Assembly (NCBI RefSeq): GCF_019345525.1
Contig: NZ_JAHKRA010000006.1
Span: 62,001-126,000 of the forward strand
Direction: 5' to 3'
DNA: 64,000 bases
Origin: Flavobacterium sp. NKUCC04_CG
Lineage (GTDB): Bacteria > Bacteroidota > Bacteroidia > Flavobacteriales > Flavobacteriaceae
Shown: positions 45,115-55,117 of the stretch, piece by piece
How the letters are laid out: each line of letters starts with the position of its first letter
Position numbering within the stretch: the first letter of the stretch is position 1
The notes under the pieces: generated by a model
What the model was told of the DNA's origin: nothing
Databases searched by the model: none
Seen by the model: only the letters and a program-made list of their open reading frames with translations
Program-made: the position numbers and the translations under genes

Positions 45115-47094
45115 TTGAGCACACTATCCAAAACCTCGTCCAATTCCATTAATAAAGTTTCCGTAGGAACTCTTTTAGTTACCTTAGGAATTATATTCGG
45201 AGACATTGGTACTTCGCCCTTATACGTGATGAAAGCCATCATGGGCAAAGAAGTTATTCAAGAAGCTATCGTTTTAGGTGCTATTTCTTGTGTTTTTTGG
45301 ACACTAACCTTACAAACCACCTTCAAGTATGTCTTTCTAACTTTAAAAGCAGATAACAAAGGAGAAGGCGGGATTTTCTCCCTTTATACCCTAGTTAAAA
45401 GATTACATAAAAAATGGCTAATTGTTCCGGCAATTATCGGAGGAAGTGCTTTATTGGCCGATGGAATCATCACCCCACCCATTTCGATTTCTTCTGCTTT
45501 GGAGGGAATTAAGATTTATCAACCGGACTTACAGACGATACCGTTGGTTTTAGGTATATTATTTGGATTGTTTTTTATTCAGCAGTTTGGAACCAAATTT
45601 ATTGGAAAGTTCTTTGGACCGATGATGCTTATTTGGTTTGTGATGCTCGGTATTCTAGGTGTTAGTCAAATGATGGGCAGCTTCTACGTATTAAAAGCCT
45701 TAAACCCATACTATGCTTTTCACTTACTTTCCATTCACTCCGATGGATATTATGTTTTGGGATTTGTGTTTTTGTGTACCACTGGTGCAGAAGCATTATA
45801 TAGCGACTTAGGACATTGTGGTATCAAAAACATCCGAATCAGTTGGGCCTTTGTCAAAATCATGTTGGTCTTAAATTATTTTGGACAAGGAGCTTATTTA
45901 ATTGAACATTCTGGAAAAACTTTAGGTTTTTTATCGGCTAATCCAGACAATCCAGGAAATCCCTTTTACCTCATTATGCCCGAGTGGTTTTTACCCGTCG
46001 GAATTACCATAGCCACTATAGCGGCAGTTATCGCATCTCAAGCTTTAATCAGCGGTTCCTTTACCTTAATCAACGAGGCGATGCGTTTGAATTTTTGGCC
46101 CAAAGTACGTGTAAAATTCCCTACCGACATCAAGGGACAATTGTATATTCCATCCATAAACTGGTTGTTGTTTTTCGGTTGTTGTTTTGTTGTTTTGCAT
46201 TTCAAAGAATCCGGAAATATGGAAGCTGCCTATGGTTTGGCCATTGTCATGTGTATGATCATGACCACCATATTACTAGGTTATTACATGGTTCTCAAAC
46301 GATATAATCCCATATTTATCGTTTTGATTTTATTGGTGTATTTAAGCATTGAGATTTCTTTCTTTATCGCCAACATTCAAAAATTCTCTCACGGAGGTTA
46401 TGTGTCCATCTTTATAGCCGGAATACTTGCCTTGACCATGACCATTTGTTTTTTGGGAAAACGCATTCGAAAAAACTATACGGAATTTACCAGTATCGAC
46501 AAGTACAAAACCGTTTTGTCCGAAATTAGTAAAGACCCGACGATTCCAAAATATGCCACCAACTTGATTTATTTAACCAACGCTCAAAACCCAGAGGAAG
46601 TGGAATCAAAAATCATGTATTCGATTTTGCAAAAAAGACCAAAACGCGCCGATAATTATTGGTTATTACACGTCAATGTAACCGACGAACCTTATCAAAT
46701 GGAATACCGCGTAAGAGAACTTTTACACGACAACTTAATACGCGTAGATTTTTATTTGGGATTCCGTATAGCACCGAAAATCAATTTGATGTTTAGAAAA
46801 GTTGTTAAAGACCTTATGGAATCTGGGGAAATTGACCTTTCAAGTCGTTATGAATCTTTGAACAGAAACAATATTTTAGGTGATTTTAAATTTGTTTTAA
46901 TAGAGAAATTAGTATCTTATGACAATGATTTGCCCGTAAATGAAAGAATTATATTAGATTTATACGATTTAATAAAGAAAATCAGTTTGTCCGAGGAGAA
47001 AGCTTTTGGTCTAGATAGTAGTTCTGTAAAGATTGAATACTACCCGATGATCATACGTCCAACTCCTGATATACCGCTGATTCGAAGAAAGTAA
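45115..47094 (+). CDS. kup: Potassium transporter Kup
   Basis: 659 residues starting at TTG (45115). No ATG occurs before the core motif LVTLGIIFGDIGTSPLYV, so the TTG start is well supported. About twelve membrane helices (to about residue 460) are followed by a cytoplasmic C-terminal domain. GDIGTSPLY and KADNKGEGGIFSLY are KUP family signatures. It takes up K+ with protons. The gene before it ends 26 bp upstream and the double-OmpA gene begins 8 bp after it. Confidence 0.95.
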   Translation: MSTLSKTSSNSINKVSVGTLLVTLGIIFGDIGTSPLYVMKAIMGKEVIQEAIVLGAISCVFWTLTLQTTFKYVFLTLKADNKGEGGIFSLYTLVKRLHKKWLIVPAIIGGSALLADGIITPPISISSALEGIKIYQPDLQTIPLVLGILFGLFFIQQFGTKFIGKFFGPMMLIWFVMLGILGVSQMMGSFYVLKALNPYYAFHLLSIHSDGYYVLGFVFLCTTGAEALYSDLGHCGIKNIRISWAFVKIMLVLNYFGQGAYLIEHSGKTLGFLSANPDNPGNPFYLIMPEWFLPVGITIATIAAVIASQALISGSFTLINEAMRLNFWPKVRVKFPTDIKGQLYIPSINWLLFFGCCFVVLHFKESGNMEAAYGLAIVMCMIMTTILLGYYMVLKRYNPIFIVLILLVYLSIEISFFIANIQKFSHGGYVSIFIAGILALTMTICFLGKRIRKNYTEFTSIDKYKTVLSEISKDPTIPKYATNLIYLTNAQNPEEVESKIMYSILQKRPKRADNYWLLHVNVTDEPYQMEYRVRELLHDNLIRVDFYLGFRIAPKINLMFRKVVKDLMESGEIDLSSRYESLNRNNILGDFKFVLIEKLVSYDNDLPVNERIILDLYDLIKKISLSEEKAFGLDSSSVKIEYYPMIIRPTPDIPLIRRK

Positions 47095-47102
47095 AAAACC
47101 GG

Positions 47103-47924
47103 ATGAAATATTGCAGTTGTATCATAGTATTTGTTGTGTATTTGCTGAGCTTAACTGCATCGGCACAAGAAGACAACATTCATTCTATTTATTTCGATTT
47201 TGACCAACATTTAATTAAACAAAAAGAGCAACAACTGCTCTTAGAATATATCAAAGATCTCGATACGGTTTCCCTGGAAGCCATCGAGATCTTTGGCTAT
47301 TGTGACGACCGTGGTAAAGACGATTACAATTTTAAACTATCGCAACAAAGAGCCAATGCCATCAAAGATTTTATAGTACATCAAGGCATTCGTACTAAGG
47401 TCGTCATTACCATTGAAGGCAAAGGTCGTGTTCTTATCGACCAAGACTACGTCAAAGATGTGTCCGCAGTGCGACAGAAAAACAGAAGGGTCGATTTGAT
47501 CTTAAATTTTAAACAGATTCCATTTGAAAAACAACCCGGTGTTTATACTGAATTTCCCGATACGGTAGTTGAAGGAGATCGCATTATATTACAAAACGTT
47601 TATTTTGAACAAGGCAATAGTAAATTAACGCCAAAAGCGAAAAAAGCCTTACGCGATGTTGCCAAACACATGCGTAAAAACAAGGAATTTAACTTTGAGA
47701 TTCACGGGCATATCTGTTGTACTCCCAAACGATATAAAGAAACCTTTGATAGAAGTACAAATAAACGCGAATTATCGTCTAACAGAGCCAAAAACGTCTA
47801 TCTGTTACTCACACAGCTCAAGGTACCTAAAAACCGCCTAAAGCATTTCGGGTGCGGCAACCAATACCCTTTAAACCTCACTCCCGACTTGGACCGAAGA
47901 GTGGAGATTTTGATTACTAAATAA
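47103..47924 (+). CDS. Protein with two tandem OmpA C-terminal-like domains
   Basis: 273 residues with a signal peptide (about 1-21, TASA). There are two OmpA-like units: about 27-137 (IYFDFDQHLI, GYCDDRGKDDYNFKLSQQRA, NRRVDLIL) and about 160-273 (VYFEQGNSKLTP, GHICCTPKRY, LSSNRAKNVYLLL, DRRVEILI). No barrel or TPR domain is present. Both units keep the Arg/Asp pattern for peptidoglycan binding, with the second less standard. It may cross-link or bridge the wall; that is inference. Coupled to kup by an 8-bp gap. Confidence 0.85.
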   Translation: MKYCSCIIVFVVYLLSLTASAQEDNIHSIYFDFDQHLIKQKEQQLLLEYIKDLDTVSLEAIEIFGYCDDRGKDDYNFKLSQQRANAIKDFIVHQGIRTKVVITIEGKGRVLIDQDYVKDVSAVRQKNRRVDLILNFKQIPFEKQPGVYTEFPDTVVEGDRIILQNVYFEQGNSKLTPKAKKALRDVAKHMRKNKEFNFEIHGHICCTPKRYKETFDRSTNKRELSSNRAKNVYLLLTQLKVPKNRLKHFGCGNQYPLNLTPDLDRRVEILITK

Positions 47925-47938
47925 AATAAATACGCCAA

Positions 47939-48400
47939 TTAACCCACCACACGCCTCATGTGAATATGAGGAATGTCATCTTCCAAATACATCTCAGAAA
48001 TTTTAACAAAACCGTGGCCTTCATAAAATTTCTGTAAATATTCTTGAGCGGAGATATCGGTTGTTTGAACTTGATATTCCGTTTCAATTTGTTCCAAACA
48101 CTGCTTGATCAATTGATGACCCAGTCCAAAACTTCTGTATTTTGGATTGACAATGACCCTACCAATAGAAGCGGCATTATCAAAATAAATACCTAGATCA
48201 AATATACGCGCGTAGGAGGCCAAATCGTCACCTTTCCATATCATCAAGTGTTCCGCATCGAAATCCTTGTCGTCTATGTCTCCATAAACGCAATTTTGCT
48301 CTACTACAAACACCTCACTTCGCAATTGAAGTATTCTATATACTTCGATTGGCAATAAGTCCTTAAATGGCTTTATTTCGATTCTAAAATCGTCATTCAT
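47939..48400 (-). CDS. GNAT N-acetyltransferase, ElaA-like
   Basis: 153 residues. The ElaA pattern is visible: LYRILQLRSEVFVVEQNCVYGDIDDKDFDAEHL (with LYR read as VYR here), then SIGRVIVNPKYRSFGLGHQLI, the acetyl-CoA loop. Substrate unknown. Its start overlaps the end of the DUF4837 gene by 8 bases, so the two are translationally coupled. Confidence 0.88.
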   Translation of the reverse strand: MNDDFRIEIKPFKDLLPIEVYRILQLRSEVFVVEQNCVYGDIDDKDFDAEHLMIWKGDDLASYARIFDLGIYFDNAASIGRVIVNPKYRSFGLGHQLIKQCLEQIETEYQVQTTDISAQEYLQKFYEGHGFVKISEMYLEDDIPHIHMRRVVG

Positions 48401-49373
48401 GAAATTTAATGGTTTTAATTATGGCTTCCAATTCAAATAGCAAATCGCGTTTGGAATTGGACGGATGGTAGGTAAAGCCTTCTACAAAGAGGTAACGGTC
48501 ATAATATTCATCTTTAAACACATAACAAATATAAGGCCCGTTCATAAAACTGTTCTTGATATCCCAGGTCCCCCGCAGTTCCTTAACCTGCATTTGATCG
48601 AGTACTACATTTTTAATAAAAGGGGAATATCCCTCATCGGTTTTCATAAATGAACCAGCAACGGTTCCGTGAATATAAGCTTCCCCTATAGAGTCTTTGA
48701 CTTGAATGATGTTACTAATTTTGTCGTTGCCGTTCTCAATTCGCGAAATAGGCACTTCATAAAACAGCAAATTACTATTTCCAGAAGCGAGATTTTTTTT
48801 TAACCAAATAAAATCGTCCTTTTCAAAAACGAATTTGTAATCATTAGGTATCATCATTTTAACCCCAAAAACAGCTGTAATCCGTTGGATATCCAACTTT
48901 GCACCACGGTTCAAAGCGTGTTGCATTTCGTTTAATTCTAATTTCTTAATGGTCGAAACAATGGAGTCGATATTAACTCTAAACTCATCGACCATTTCAT
49001 TATACGATGGTGCATTGATAGTAAAGATATTTTGGGGTGTTGCATATTTACTTCGTTCCAAAGTAAACAAACAATTCGATTTATCTGAAAAAACGATAAT
49101 ATTTCGAGCCAATCTATTTTTATCGACAAAAATTCTCGGAGAAAATTGAATGATATCAAATTGCGGCTCCTCTTGGGATAAACCGTCTATAGATACAGCT
49201 AAATACTTCCTAATACTGTCTCCAGCACTTCCGATCCATAACGAATCATTCATAATCAAAGTCAAGTAATTGTATTTTCCGACTGAATCCGGTAATCGAC
49301 CTGGATGTACTATACGGTTTTCCTTACAAGCTAAAGCGAGAAAGAATATGCATACAATCAGAATTTTTTTCAC
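48393..49373 (-). CDS. DUF4837 lipoprotein
   Basis: 326 residues. Lipobox LALAC (Cys16). The LIMNDSLWIGSAGDSIRKYL (about 39-58) and IDIQ/FSPRIFVDKNRLARNI pattern fits DUF4837, a Bacteroidetes family of unknown function. It is located 16 bp downstream of the LysM transglycosylase gene and overlaps the GNAT gene by 8 bases, so the operon is mltD-like, DUF4837, GNAT. Confidence 0.87.
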   Translation of the reverse strand: MKKILIVCIFFLALACKENRIVHPGRLPDSVGKYNYLTLIMNDSLWIGSAGDSIRKYLAVSIDGLSQEEPQFDIIQFSPRIFVDKNRLARNIIVFSDKSNCLFTLERSKYATPQNIFTINAPSYNEMVDEFRVNIDSIVSTIKKLELNEMQHALNRGAKLDIQRITAVFGVKMMIPNDYKFVFEKDDFIWLKKNLASGNSNLLFYEVPISRIENGNDKISNIIQVKDSIGEAYIHGTVAGSFMKTDEGYSPFIKNVVLDQMQVKELRGTWDIKNSFMNGPYICYVFKDEYYDRYLFVEGFTYHPSNSKRDLLFELEAIIKTIKFHE

Positions 49374-49389
49374 TTGACTTTAATGGTTT

Positions 49390-50895
49390 TTATCCGTCAA
49401 TACGCAATTTCATACCGGGATGAATGCTTTGACCTTCTTTTAAATTATTGATTTTTTTTAATTGTCCTATAGAAACACCGGGATGTTTTTTAGATATGGA
49501 ATACAAGGAATCCCCATTTTTAACGGTATATACCTTTTGACCTTTGGATGCAGAACTCGTATTGGCAATATTGGCAACCAAAGCACCAACTTTTAATTTC
49601 TTACCGGGATGAATCGCATTGGAATTCAAACTGTTCCATTTTTTTATTTGTGCTACTGTAATACCGTATTTATTTGCTACAACGCCCAAGCTTTCGCCAT
49701 TTCTTACGGTGTGATAAGTCGGTTTAATATCACTAGACACAAGCGCAGTAGTGGTTTCTAAAGCGAAGTTAGGTTTTTCTATTTTATCATCCTCATGGTC
49801 GATATAAGCATATATCTTATCTTCATTAGAAGCAAATAAACCGATTTTGTTAATAGGCAATCTCAAAAAATGATTTTTCCCTGAAACAAAAGGAACCTCT
49901 TTAAGCTTATAGGTTGGGTTTAAAAACTCGATTTCATGTGATGAAATTTCTAACAGTGATGAAATTTGTTCAAAAGACATGCGTTTTTTAACGGCAATTG
50001 TGTCGGTTTGAGCCAATAAAGCAGGCGAATCGTTAGCAATTATCCCGTGTTCTTTTCCGTATTCAAAGATATACATTGTAGCAAAAAAAGCTGGTAAATA
50101 CCCTTGGGTTTCCTTGGGTAAATTTTTTCTGATATTCCAGTAATTGGTATATCCACCCGAGCGTCTTATAGCTTTAGAAACATTTCCTGGTCCAGCATTA
50201 TAAGAGGCTAACACCAAATCCCAATCGCCAAAAATAGCATATAAATCAGACAAATACTTTGCAGCAGCTTCGGAAGACTTTAAAGGATCTGAACGTTCAT
50301 CAACAAAAGAATTAACTTCCAAACCGTATTGTTTTCCAGTCGGATACATAAATTGCCAAAGCCCTGTAGCACCCACTCTTGATCGAGCAACCGGATTTAA
50401 GGCCGATTCTACTATCGCTAAATACTTTACTTCTAAGGGAACATCGTATTTTGACAGATGCTCTTCAAACATAGGGAAATAGTATTCTGCCAATCCCATC
50501 AAGCGTGCATATGATTTTTTACGGTTCTTTAAAAAAGACTTGATTACGCGCTCTAAAGATTCGTTATATTCAATCTTAAAAGGAGATTTTTGATCGAGTA
50601 ATTGAAGTCGTTGTTTTAACAATTCCGTAGGTAACTCGTCAAAACTCACTTCTTCATCTCTATACACATTACTGATATCCGATTCCATTTCTTCGAACAA
50701 ATCAAGACTAACAAGTTCTTTAGTCATGCGTTCTTCAATACACTTACTAACCGAATGATTGACAAATGTTTTTTTGATGGAATCTAAATACGAAATGGTA
50801 ATTTCTGCATTTTTGTTGTCGTTTTCCGAATGATTCTGAGCGAAAGCTCCAACGGAAAACAAACCTAATAGAAGGGTTGATACTTTAAAATTCAT
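49390..50895 (-). CDS. Membrane-bound-type lytic transglycosylase with two LysM domains (MltD-like)
   Basis: 501 residues with a signal peptide (about 1-20). The SLT domain spans about 145-290, with catalytic Glu163 in VESALNPVARSRVGATGLWQF. Two LysM repeats lie at about 394-436 and 454-499 and bind peptidoglycan. It cleaves glycan strands to 1,6-anhydro products in the periplasm during wall growth. First gene of a three-gene operon, preceded by pgk on the same strand. Confidence 0.93.
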   Translation of the reverse strand: MNFKVSTLLLGLFSVGAFAQNHSENDNKNAEITISYLDSIKKTFVNHSVSKCIEERMTKELVSLDLFEEMESDISNVYRDEEVSFDELPTELLKQRLQLLDQKSPFKIEYNESLERVIKSFLKNRKKSYARLMGLAEYYFPMFEEHLSKYDVPLEVKYLAIVESALNPVARSRVGATGLWQFMYPTGKQYGLEVNSFVDERSDPLKSSEAAAKYLSDLYAIFGDWDLVLASYNAGPGNVSKAIRRSGGYTNYWNIRKNLPKETQGYLPAFFATMYIFEYGKEHGIIANDSPALLAQTDTIAVKKRMSFEQISSLLEISSHEIEFLNPTYKLKEVPFVSGKNHFLRLPINKIGLFASNEDKIYAYIDHEDDKIEKPNFALETTTALVSSDIKPTYHTVRNGESLGVVANKYGITVAQIKKWNSLNSNAIHPGKKLKVGALVANIANTSSASKGQKVYTVKNGDSLYSISKKHPGVSIGQLKKINNLKEGQSIHPGMKLRIDG

Positions 50896-50908
50896 GCTTA
50901 ACGTTTTG

Positions 50909-50939
50909 TAATAGAGCGGTAAACGGTACCGCTCTATTA
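50909..50939 (-). terminator. Hairpin between pgk and the transglycosylase gene
   Basis: A 13-bp perfect stem (TAATAGAGCGGTA with its complement) and a 5-nt loop lie 10 bp past the pgk stop. On the minus strand it is followed by CAAAACG, so it is weak as a terminator and may be a processing or stability site. Confidence 0.6.
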
Positions 50940-50948
50940 ATGATGTGT

Positions 50949-52139
50949 TTAATTGTTTTCGATAGCGGCTATACCCGGCAATGTCTTTCCTTCCAACATT
51001 TCCAACATAGCTCCACCACCAGTAGAGACATAACTCATTTTTGATTCAAGACCAAATTGCTTTACTGCTGCAACCGAATCGCCTCCTCCAACTAAAGAGA
51101 ATGTACCGGATTGGGTAGCTTCTGCAATATAATTTCCCAAGGAAATTGTTCCATTCGAAAATTTTTCAAGTTCAAAAACCCCAAGAGGTCCATTCCACAA
51201 AATAATTTTCGATTCTTTTATAATCGGTTTTAATAGCTCCAAAGTTTTTGGACCTGCATCTAAACCTTGCCATCCGTCAGGAATTTCATCGACGTTGACT
51301 ATTTTTATTTGAGCTTCATTTGAAAAAGCATCGGCAGCAATAACATCTACCGGCAAATGAATCTGTACATTTTTTTCTTTGGCTTTTTGAATGATTTCCA
51401 AGGCCAATTCCATTTTATCGTCCTCGCAAATAGAACTTCCAATATTTCCGCCTAAGGCTTTAATAAAGGTAAATGCCATTCCACCACCGATGATCATATG
51501 ATCGATTTTATCCAAGATATTCTCTATAATCGTTATTTTAGATGAAACCTTAGAACCGCCCAAAACTGCGGTAACCGGCTTTTCAGAACTGTTTAAAACT
51601 TTCTGAATGCTCTCAATTTCTTTTGCCAACAAATAACCAAAAGTTTTGTTCTCTGGAAAAAATTGCGCAATAATCGTTGTTGAGGCATGGGCACGATGTG
51701 CCGTCCCAAATGCATCGTTGATATAAATATCTCCTAAACGGGATAATTGCTCTGCAAAAGAAACCGTTCCTTTTTCTTCTTCCTCGTGAAAACGCAAGTT
51801 TTCCAATAAAAGTATAGAACCCGCAGCACTATTTTTTACTGCTGTTTCTACTTCACTACCAACACTTTCATTTAAAAAATGTACCGGCATACCCAAAACC
51901 TCTTCTGTTTTTGCCACTATATGTTTTAACGAATATTTTTCTTCAACTCCCTTTGGTCTGCCTAAGTGCGACATCAATATGGCTGTTCCACCATCTTGAA
52001 TAACCTTGAGAATCGTAGGCTTTGCAGCTTCAATTCTATTCGCATCAGTTACGTGGAAATCCGCGTCTAAAGGCACGTTAAAATCAACTCTAATCAGTAC
52101 TTTTTTATCTTTAAAATTAAAATCGTTAATGGTTTTCAT
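50949..52139 (-). CDS. pgk: Phosphoglycerate kinase
   Basis: 396 residues, the normal bacterial length. N-terminal substrate-site motif VLIRVDFNVPLD (about 14-25), SHLGRPKG (about 59-66), and the C-terminal GGGDSVAAV loop for nucleotide. It moves phosphate between 1,3-bisphosphoglycerate and ADP in glycolysis. A minus-strand -7 box (TATATTTG, 52183-52176) lies 37 bp upstream. Confidence 0.98.
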   Translation of the reverse strand: MKTINDFNFKDKKVLIRVDFNVPLDADFHVTDANRIEAAKPTILKVIQDGGTAILMSHLGRPKGVEEKYSLKHIVAKTEEVLGMPVHFLNESVGSEVETAVKNSAAGSILLLENLRFHEEEEKGTVSFAEQLSRLGDIYINDAFGTAHRAHASTTIIAQFFPENKTFGYLLAKEIESIQKVLNSSEKPVTAVLGGSKVSSKITIIENILDKIDHMIIGGGMAFTFIKALGGNIGSSICEDDKMELALEIIQKAKEKNVQIHLPVDVIAADAFSNEAQIKIVNVDEIPDGWQGLDAGPKTLELLKPIIKESKIILWNGPLGVFELEKFSNGTISLGNYIAEATQSGTFSLVGGGDSVAAVKQFGLESKMSYVSTGGGAMLEMLEGKTLPGIAAIENN

Positions 52140-52442
52140 TTTATAATTTAATGGGGTTGAGTTATAGAAATTTCACAAATATAAACTTTTTTAGTTTTTA
52201 AATAACTGATTTATACCCAAGCGGAATTTTAAAAACAGCATTTTAAGATTTTAAGATTTATTTAAGAAGGCTAAAATTCCTCGACTACCGACTGGCCAAA
52301 ATTCAGATATAGAACAACTTGAAACCCATAATTATCTTTTTAATTTTTACCTTTGTTTACTATTAATTGCCTTTAATACAAGCCGGTATAGGTTCTTTAA
52401 TTTTAAATATTTTAACTTACAATTATTTCCTAAATTTCTAAT
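52140..52442. other. 303-bp gap between divergent pgk and the FAD monooxygenase gene
   Basis: It holds -7 boxes for both directions: minus TATATTTG (52183-52176) for pgk and plus TAccTTTG (52348-52355), 88 bp before the FAD gene. Nothing else was recognised. Confidence 0.45.
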
Positions 52443-53594
52443 ATGCCTAAACACTTTATCATTATTGGTGGTGGAATCGCTGGTCTTACTACGGCAATCA
52501 GTTTAAAGCAACTGGGACATACCGTTAAACTATACGAATCAAAACCCAACATACACGGATTGGGAGCCGGACTAGGACTTGCGGCCAATGCCATGAAAGC
52601 ACTTGAATATCTTGGTTTAGCCCAAGCACTCATCCCCTTAGGTAATATGTTGCGCTCTCTAACCATTAAGGATGCAAAGGGTTATCCCATTTTTGAAGCC
52701 AATACCGAATTGGTAAAAAACGGATCTGCTGACAATTTTAGTATACACCGCAAAGTACTGATTCAATATCTATATGAAAAACTTGATGAAGCCGATACCG
52801 AAGTCAATAAAAAATTGATTAAGTTGGTACAAACTGATCGAAAAGTACAGCTAACTTTCGCTGATGGAACACAAGCCAGTGGAGATTATTTAATTGGCTG
52901 TGACGGTGTTGGGTCTGCGGTTCGACTCCAATTATTACCGCAATCCAAACCGCAGTATGCCGGATATACTTGTTGGAGAGCCATTACCCCGAATCCCAAT
53001 ATTATCGTTGAAGATGGTACCGAAATTTGGGATAAAGCCGGGCGTTTCGGATTTGTTCCTTTAGTTGGAAATCTAATTTATTGGTATGCTTGCATCAATA
53101 CCACCACAGAAAATTACCATACCGTAAAGTCTTATGGCATAACCGAACTCCTAACTAATTTTAAAGATTTTTATAACGATATTCCACACATTATTGCACA
53201 TACCTCAGACGCAGACTTAATTCAAAGCGATATTTTAGACATCCAACCCCTTAAGCAATTTGCCTTTAATCGGGTTTTACTTATAGGCGACGCAGCACAT
53301 GCAACCACACCAAACATGGGACAAGGAGCATGTATGGCTATAGAAGACGTAGCCGTGTTGATACACGAATTACATCTGGAAAAAAATCCGGTAGTGGCTT
53401 TTGTAAATTTTGAGAAAAAACGATTAAACCGAACGAAAAGCGTCATTACAAAATCCAAGCAAATCGGATGGATTGCCCAATTGGAATCGCCGATTTTATG
53501 TCGAATTAGAGATTCCTTTTTTAGGTCATTACCCCAGTCCTTTGCAAAACATCAAATGCAAAAACTATTAAATACCGATATTTTTAACCCCTAA
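52443..53594 (+). CDS. FAD-dependent aromatic monooxygenase-like protein
   Basis: 383 residues. Rossmann motif IIGGGIAGLTTAISL (7-21), the DG motif GDYLIGCDGVGSAVR (about 148-162) and the second FAD motif LLIGDAAHATTPNMGQGACMAIED (about 280-303), all standard for class A flavin hydroxylases (UbiH, salicylate hydroxylase group). Substrate unknown. It is followed 53 bp later by holB. Confidence 0.9.
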   Translation: MPKHFIIIGGGIAGLTTAISLKQLGHTVKLYESKPNIHGLGAGLGLAANAMKALEYLGLAQALIPLGNMLRSLTIKDAKGYPIFEANTELVKNGSADNFSIHRKVLIQYLYEKLDEADTEVNKKLIKLVQTDRKVQLTFADGTQASGDYLIGCDGVGSAVRLQLLPQSKPQYAGYTCWRAITPNPNIIVEDGTEIWDKAGRFGFVPLVGNLIYWYACINTTTENYHTVKSYGITELLTNFKDFYNDIPHIIAHTSDADLIQSDILDIQPLKQFAFNRVLLIGDAAHATTPNMGQGACMAIEDVAVLIHELHLEKNPVVAFVNFEKKRLNRTKSVITKSKQIGWIAQLESPILCRIRDSFFRSLPQSFAKHQMQKLLNTDIFNP

Positions 53595-53647
53595 AACTTG
53601 ACTGATTATCGTTTTTCTAAATCGGGTTTTTGGATTATATTTGTGCT

Positions 53648-54796
53648 ATGCAGTTTTCAGAAATAATCGGTCAACAACACCTTAAGAATCATTTGATTCA
53701 AAGTGCTTCATCGGGTCGTATTCCACACGCCCAATTGTTTATTGGTCCTGATGGTTCGGGTACTTTACCTATAGCTATAGCTTATGCGCAATATCTATTG
53801 TGTAAAAATACCGGTTCCGAAAATGAAGGCGGTTCCGATTCCTGTAATTTAAAGTTTAAATCCTTAGGACATCCCGACTTGCATTTTGTGTTTCCAGTTG
53901 CCACAACCGATGCCGTAAAGAAAAATGCTACGAGCGACAGTTTTATAGAAACTTGGCGGAATTTCATTATTGAAAATCCGTATGCCAATTTATTTGATTG
54001 GTATAATCATATCGATATTCAAAACAAACAAGGACAAATCGGTGTAGACGAAGCACAGGAAGTGCTTAAAAAATTAGCCTTAAAATCTTACGAAGGGGGA
54101 TATAAAGTAATGATTATTTGGATGGCGGATAAGTTAAATGTGGAAGCCTCCAATAAATTATTAAAACTCTTAGAAGAACCACCTGCTAAAACGGTCTTTA
54201 TTTTAATCGCTGAAAACGAAAAAACGATTATTCAAACGATTTTGTCGCGTTGTCAAATTTTAAAATTTCCGGCCTTAACCGCAGTAGACATAGAAACTGC
54301 TTTAATAGAAAAACAGCAGTGTTCGCCTTCTTCAGCAACCTTAATTTCTAGACAGGCTCAAGGAAACTTCAACAAAGCTTTGCATCTTTACAAAAACACT
54401 AACGATGGTTTGCCTTTTGAAAACTGGTTTGTACAATGGGTACGCGCTGCTTTCCGAGCTAAGGGAAATGCGGCGGTTATTCAAGATTTAATTTTGTGGA
54501 GCGAAGAACTATCCGCCTTGGGACGTGAGTCTCAAAAACAATTTTTGGAATTTTGTATAGAACTTTTCAGACAGGCTTTGCTAATCAATTATCAAGCACC
54601 CGAATTGGTCTATTACCAAACAACGGTCGAAAAATTTAAATTGGAAAACTTTGCACCTTTTGTAAATAATTCCAACATCAACGAAATTTTTGAAGAGTTA
54701 TCCGAAGCCATTTACCACATTGAACGCAACGGGAATCCCAAAATGATTTTTACGGATTTATCGATTAAATTGACTCGACTGATTCATCAAAAATAA
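53648..54796 (+). CDS. holB: DNA polymerase III subunit delta' (HolB)
   Basis: 382 residues from the ATG at 53648; an upstream in-frame TTG (53630) overlaps a -7 box (TAtaTTTG, 53636-53643). The start FSEIIGQQHLKNHLIQSASSGRIPHAQLFIGPDGSG is typical, although the P-loop lacks the full GxGKS and delta' is not an ATPase in most bacteria. SRC motif ILSRCQILKFP and the KLNVEASNKLLKLLEEPP block are clear. It is part of the clamp loader. The closeness of the -7 box to the ATG hints at a leaderless or very short leader mRNA. Confidence 0.93.
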   Translation: MQFSEIIGQQHLKNHLIQSASSGRIPHAQLFIGPDGSGTLPIAIAYAQYLLCKNTGSENEGGSDSCNLKFKSLGHPDLHFVFPVATTDAVKKNATSDSFIETWRNFIIENPYANLFDWYNHIDIQNKQGQIGVDEAQEVLKKLALKSYEGGYKVMIIWMADKLNVEASNKLLKLLEEPPAKTVFILIAENEKTIIQTILSRCQILKFPALTAVDIETALIEKQQCSPSSATLISRQAQGNFNKALHLYKNTNDGLPFENWFVQWVRAAFRAKGNAAVIQDLILWSEELSALGRESQKQFLEFCIELFRQALLINYQAPELVYYQTTVEKFKLENFAPFVNNSNINEIFEELSEAIYHIERNGNPKMIFTDLSIKLTRLIHQK

Positions 54797-55117
54797 CTTA
54801 CTTCCCTTAAAAAAATCCGTGTTAGTAAAGAAAACGCCCAACTATAGCGAACTATATTCCTGTTTTTTAAACAGCAAAAGCAGTTGTTTTACTGTTAGCA
54901 ACCACGTCAATCCTCAAAATACAAGCAATCATTTTTTTATAAAAGCTTCATCCGATGCCATATAGCTTAATGATTTTTCGGTTTTATAATAAAAAACAAT
55001 CTCTATTTGAATTATTATTAAAAAATATTAATTTTAATAATATATTTAATGGATAAAAGATGCTTCCTTAAGAATCATTTGTAGAGGCTAATTAACTAAT
55101 TAATTTTAATTCAATTT
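54797..55117. other. 321-bp AT-rich gap
   Basis: No gene or clear hairpin was seen. Some A/T runs near 55018-55045 precede the DoxX-like gene. Confidence 0.35.
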
